In this document: positions 22,581 through 23,967 of the stretch, one piece after another
How positions within the stretch are numbered: position 1 is the first letter of the stretch
Layout of the letters: each line of letters opens with the position of its first letter
Assembly: GCA_937974295.1 (NCBI GenBank)
Contig: CALBWN010000009.1
Coordinates: forward strand, 1 to 23,967
DNA length: 23,967 bases
Reading direction: 5' to 3'
Source: an uncultured Candidatus Saccharibacteria bacterium
GTDB taxonomy: Bacteria > Patescibacteriota > Saccharimonadia > Saccharimonadales > Saccharimonadaceae
Translations under genes and position numbers: made by a program
The notes under the pieces: model-generated
What the model was told of the DNA's origin: nothing
The model's database searches: none
What the model saw: the letters and a program-made list of their open reading frames with translations, nothing else

Positions 22581-23186
22581 TTATACCTGGAACCCCTGAA
22601 CCTTCGTCAGTGGCCAGAGGCGCAGGCTAACGGGGCCAATCACATCATAGAGTGGCACGGTGCCGAGGCCATTGCGTGAGTCGAGCGAGTAGCTGCCTTG
22701 ACGGTGATCACCCGCTACAAAAACCGATCCTTCGGGCACTGTCACCTCTGTGTCGCCACTGGTGGGAGAGCCAGGGCCATCCCAGCTGTCGTCTGGGCGG
22801 AAGCCCTGCGGGTGTTCTTTGTTATAGACAGTCAGCGTCCCATCCTTGACGGTGACACGCTCGCCCGCAAAGGCAATGACGCGCTTAACGAGGTTCATAT
22901 CCTCGCTGCCTGGACTGTAGAGTGGGTTCTTGAAGACGATAATTTGTCCCCGCTTGGGTGTGTATGAGTTGTTTTGCAAATGCGCCATCGTGACGGGCAG
23001 GCGATTAACAATCAGCCGGTCGCCGGTGTAGAGCGTCTGCTCCATGCTTGGGCCAGTCACGCTAAAGCTACGAAATACAAAGGTGTTGATAAGGAGTGTG
23101 CCAACGATGACGCACACCACAAAAATTACAAAGCCACCGATATCCTTGAGCCTGGGGTGGCGGGTCAAAAAACTTGCTTCCATCAT
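22581..23186 (-). CDS. lepB: signal peptidase I
   Basis: 201 residues. Transmembrane anchor at about 16-36 (IGGFVIFVVCVIVGTLLINTF). Box B SVTGPSMEQTL has the catalytic Ser47; box D LVKRVIAFAGER has the general-base Lys101; box E reads GDHRQGSYSLDSR, with His in place of the usual Asn of GDNR. It cleaves signal peptides of Sec/Tat-exported proteins on the outer face of the membrane. Two consecutive ATGs (23186, 23183) start the frame. A TATAAT ends 5 nt before the first and 8 nt before the second, so the second may be the actual +1-adjacent start. Monocistronic and convergent with parB. Confidence 0.94.
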   Translation of the reverse strand: MMEASFLTRHPRLKDIGGFVIFVVCVIVGTLLINTFVFRSFSVTGPSMEQTLYTGDRLIVNRLPVTMAHLQNNSYTPKRGQIIVFKNPLYSPGSEDMNLVKRVIAFAGERVTVKDGTLTVYNKEHPQGFRPDDSWDGPGSPTSGDTEVTVPEGSVFVAGDHRQGSYSLDSRNGLGTVPLYDVIGPVSLRLWPLTKVQGFQV

Positions 23187-23191
23187 GAAGT

Positions 23192-23200
23192 ATTATATCA
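23192..23200 (-). promoter_or_regulatory. extended -10 of lepB, near-leaderless
   Basis: Minus strand TGA-TATAAT. The predicted start falls within or just before the tandem ATG ATG at 23181-23186, favouring the second ATG. Confidence 0.6.
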
Positions 23201-23234
23201 CTAATTGCGGGCGGAGGGGAGGAATAATTGCAAT

Positions 23235-23270
23235 GTATGCGCTCCGCCACCGACCTAGCGGAGCGCATAC
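23235..23270. terminator. perfect 13-bp hairpin downstream of the last gene
   Basis: GTATGCGCTCCGC (23235-23247) and GCGGAGCGCATAC (23258-23270) with a 10-nt loop. It lies 8 nt after the stop of the minus-strand gene at 23279. The strand following it (ATTGCAATTATT) is A/T-rich but not a T-run, so it is either an atypical terminator or an RNA 3'-end stabiliser. Confidence 0.6.
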
Positions 23271-23278
23271 TGCGAGGC

Positions 23279-23967
23279 TCAACGCGAGGTTGATGACGGA
23301 GCGGAGTTTCCGCCCGTTAAGAGCAGATTATACTGCTCAGGAGAAAGAGTTATGGTAGCGCGAGCATGGCCATCTGTAAAGGCTCCCTGAATAACTTCAG
23401 GTAGGCTTGCATTATCTGTAGTGCTGATAGAAGACTTCTCGAGCGTCCGGTGGCAATACCACCAGCCGAAGCTAACACGCGCATGGCACGAGCCATAGTC
23501 CTCTCTGACGACGTAATTGTGGCCCGCATTAATATCTGAGTCGATATGGATGCTAACAGAAGACTTTGCTTCGTTTGATTGAACAAACGTTATCTTCGAT
23601 GTTGGAATCTCTAAGATATAGCTCTTGCCTTGCGACGCAAAGCCAACAGAAATAGCGGTAGCTGGCGCCCAGGAACCACTGCCGTGAACGAAGAAGAAGT
23701 TCCCATTCACCGTCATACTTCCAGATGCACCAGCAAAGCGCTGGCCTAACTTAAGCGGATATTGAGTATCCGGCTTGAGCCCATAGTGGGAGGTGACCTG
23801 TGCAATAGTAGCAGATGTGCGCGTCGTCTTGTTACTAGACGACACTGGATATAGCACTGCATTTGCTATGCCGTAGAGGACAAGCATAGTAGCGACTACC
23901 TTTGTAAAAAATCCTACTGTAGTGGATTGATTACTTTCCTCATCATCTTGTTCAAGCACAAGGCCTA
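23279..23967 (-). CDS. hypothetical membrane-anchored protein (5' end may lie outside)
   Basis: The frame is open to the right edge of the window; a GTG at 23959 could start it (226 residues, MLEQDDEESNQSTT), but the real start may lie beyond the window. A short acidic N-terminus is followed by one hydrophobic segment (about 16-38, GFFTKVVATMLVLYGIANAVLY), then a Ser/Thr-rich linker and a beta-rich domain (GSMTVNGNFFFVHGSGSW, SYILEIPTSKITFV, SSVSIHIDSDINAG). Two Cys (in GSCHARVSFGWWYCH) could form a disulfide outside the cell. The likely topology is N-terminus in, C-terminal domain exported. No family recognised. Confidence 0.65.
   Translation of the reverse strand, partial: GLVLEQDDEESNQSTTVGFFTKVVATMLVLYGIANAVLYPVSSSNKTTRTSATIAQVTSHYGLKPDTQYPLKLGQRFAGASGSMTVNGNFFFVHGSGSWAPATAISVGFASQGKSYILEIPTSKITFVQSNEAKSSVSIHIDSDINAGHNYVVREDYGSCHARVSFGWWYCHRTLEKSSISTTDNASLPEVIQGAFTDGHARATITLSPEQYNLLLTGGNSAPSSTSR

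Overview
The window reads as chromosomal DNA of a bacterium with a small, compact genome. The most likely source is a Patescibacteria/CPR member of the Saccharibacteria (TM7) type. This is an inference from gene content and style: moderate GC, standard stop usage (TGA ends several genes, so not the recoded Gracilibacteria/SR1 code), a divergent CysS, an orphan VirD4/TraG-like ATPase with a low-complexity charged tail, and many short genes without recognisable families. No rRNA or other strict phylogenetic marker is present.

Layout: 1-543 is the end of a GH5 exo-glucanase-like gene. 797-1761 is a ybaB-recR operon. 1830-3474 (minus) is a long unknown gene that appears split by a +1 frameshift. 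3623-4360 is a membrane-anchored lytic transglycosylase. 4667-5113 (minus) is a hypothetical gene, followed by a structured, terminator-containing region at 5187-5459 that may encode a short minus-strand RNA. 5545-8678 is an operon of a DHH phosphoesterase, cysS and a hypothetical gene. 8770-10220 is a three-gene unknown operon whose promoter lies inside a perfect dyad. 10304-11437 (minus) is an AI-2E-family membrane protein. 11635-11859 (minus) is a small tail-anchored protein divergent from a P2-type ATPase (11932-14490). A 90-residue hypothetical gene and a complete tRNA-Gln(CUG) unit follow. 15387-17168 holds a four-helix membrane protein, an AdoMet-decarboxylase-like protein that has lost its catalytic serine, and a helical hypothetical protein. 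17455-20328 is the VirD4-like ATPase, 20620-22299 is parA-parB, 22581-23186 (minus) is signal peptidase I, and a membrane-anchored hypothetical gene runs off the right edge.

The most striking system-level feature is the promoter architecture. Seven first genes have a -10 element ending exactly 6 nt before the ATG, which puts the predicted transcription start on the A of the start codon. Four more have predicted leaders of about 8 nt or less, and lepB falls within about 2 nt. Most of these carry the extended TGn-TATAAT form and lack a recognisable -35. In contrast, several downstream operon genes (9249, 9720, 8019, 21385) and ybaB have Shine-Dalgarno-like sequences. This suggests a two-mode arrangement: leaderless first genes and SD-led internal genes.

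Other points worth attention are a RecR with only one of four zinc-finger cysteines, the serine-less SpeD-like protein, the dyad over the 8770 promoter, and the structured region at 5187-5459.
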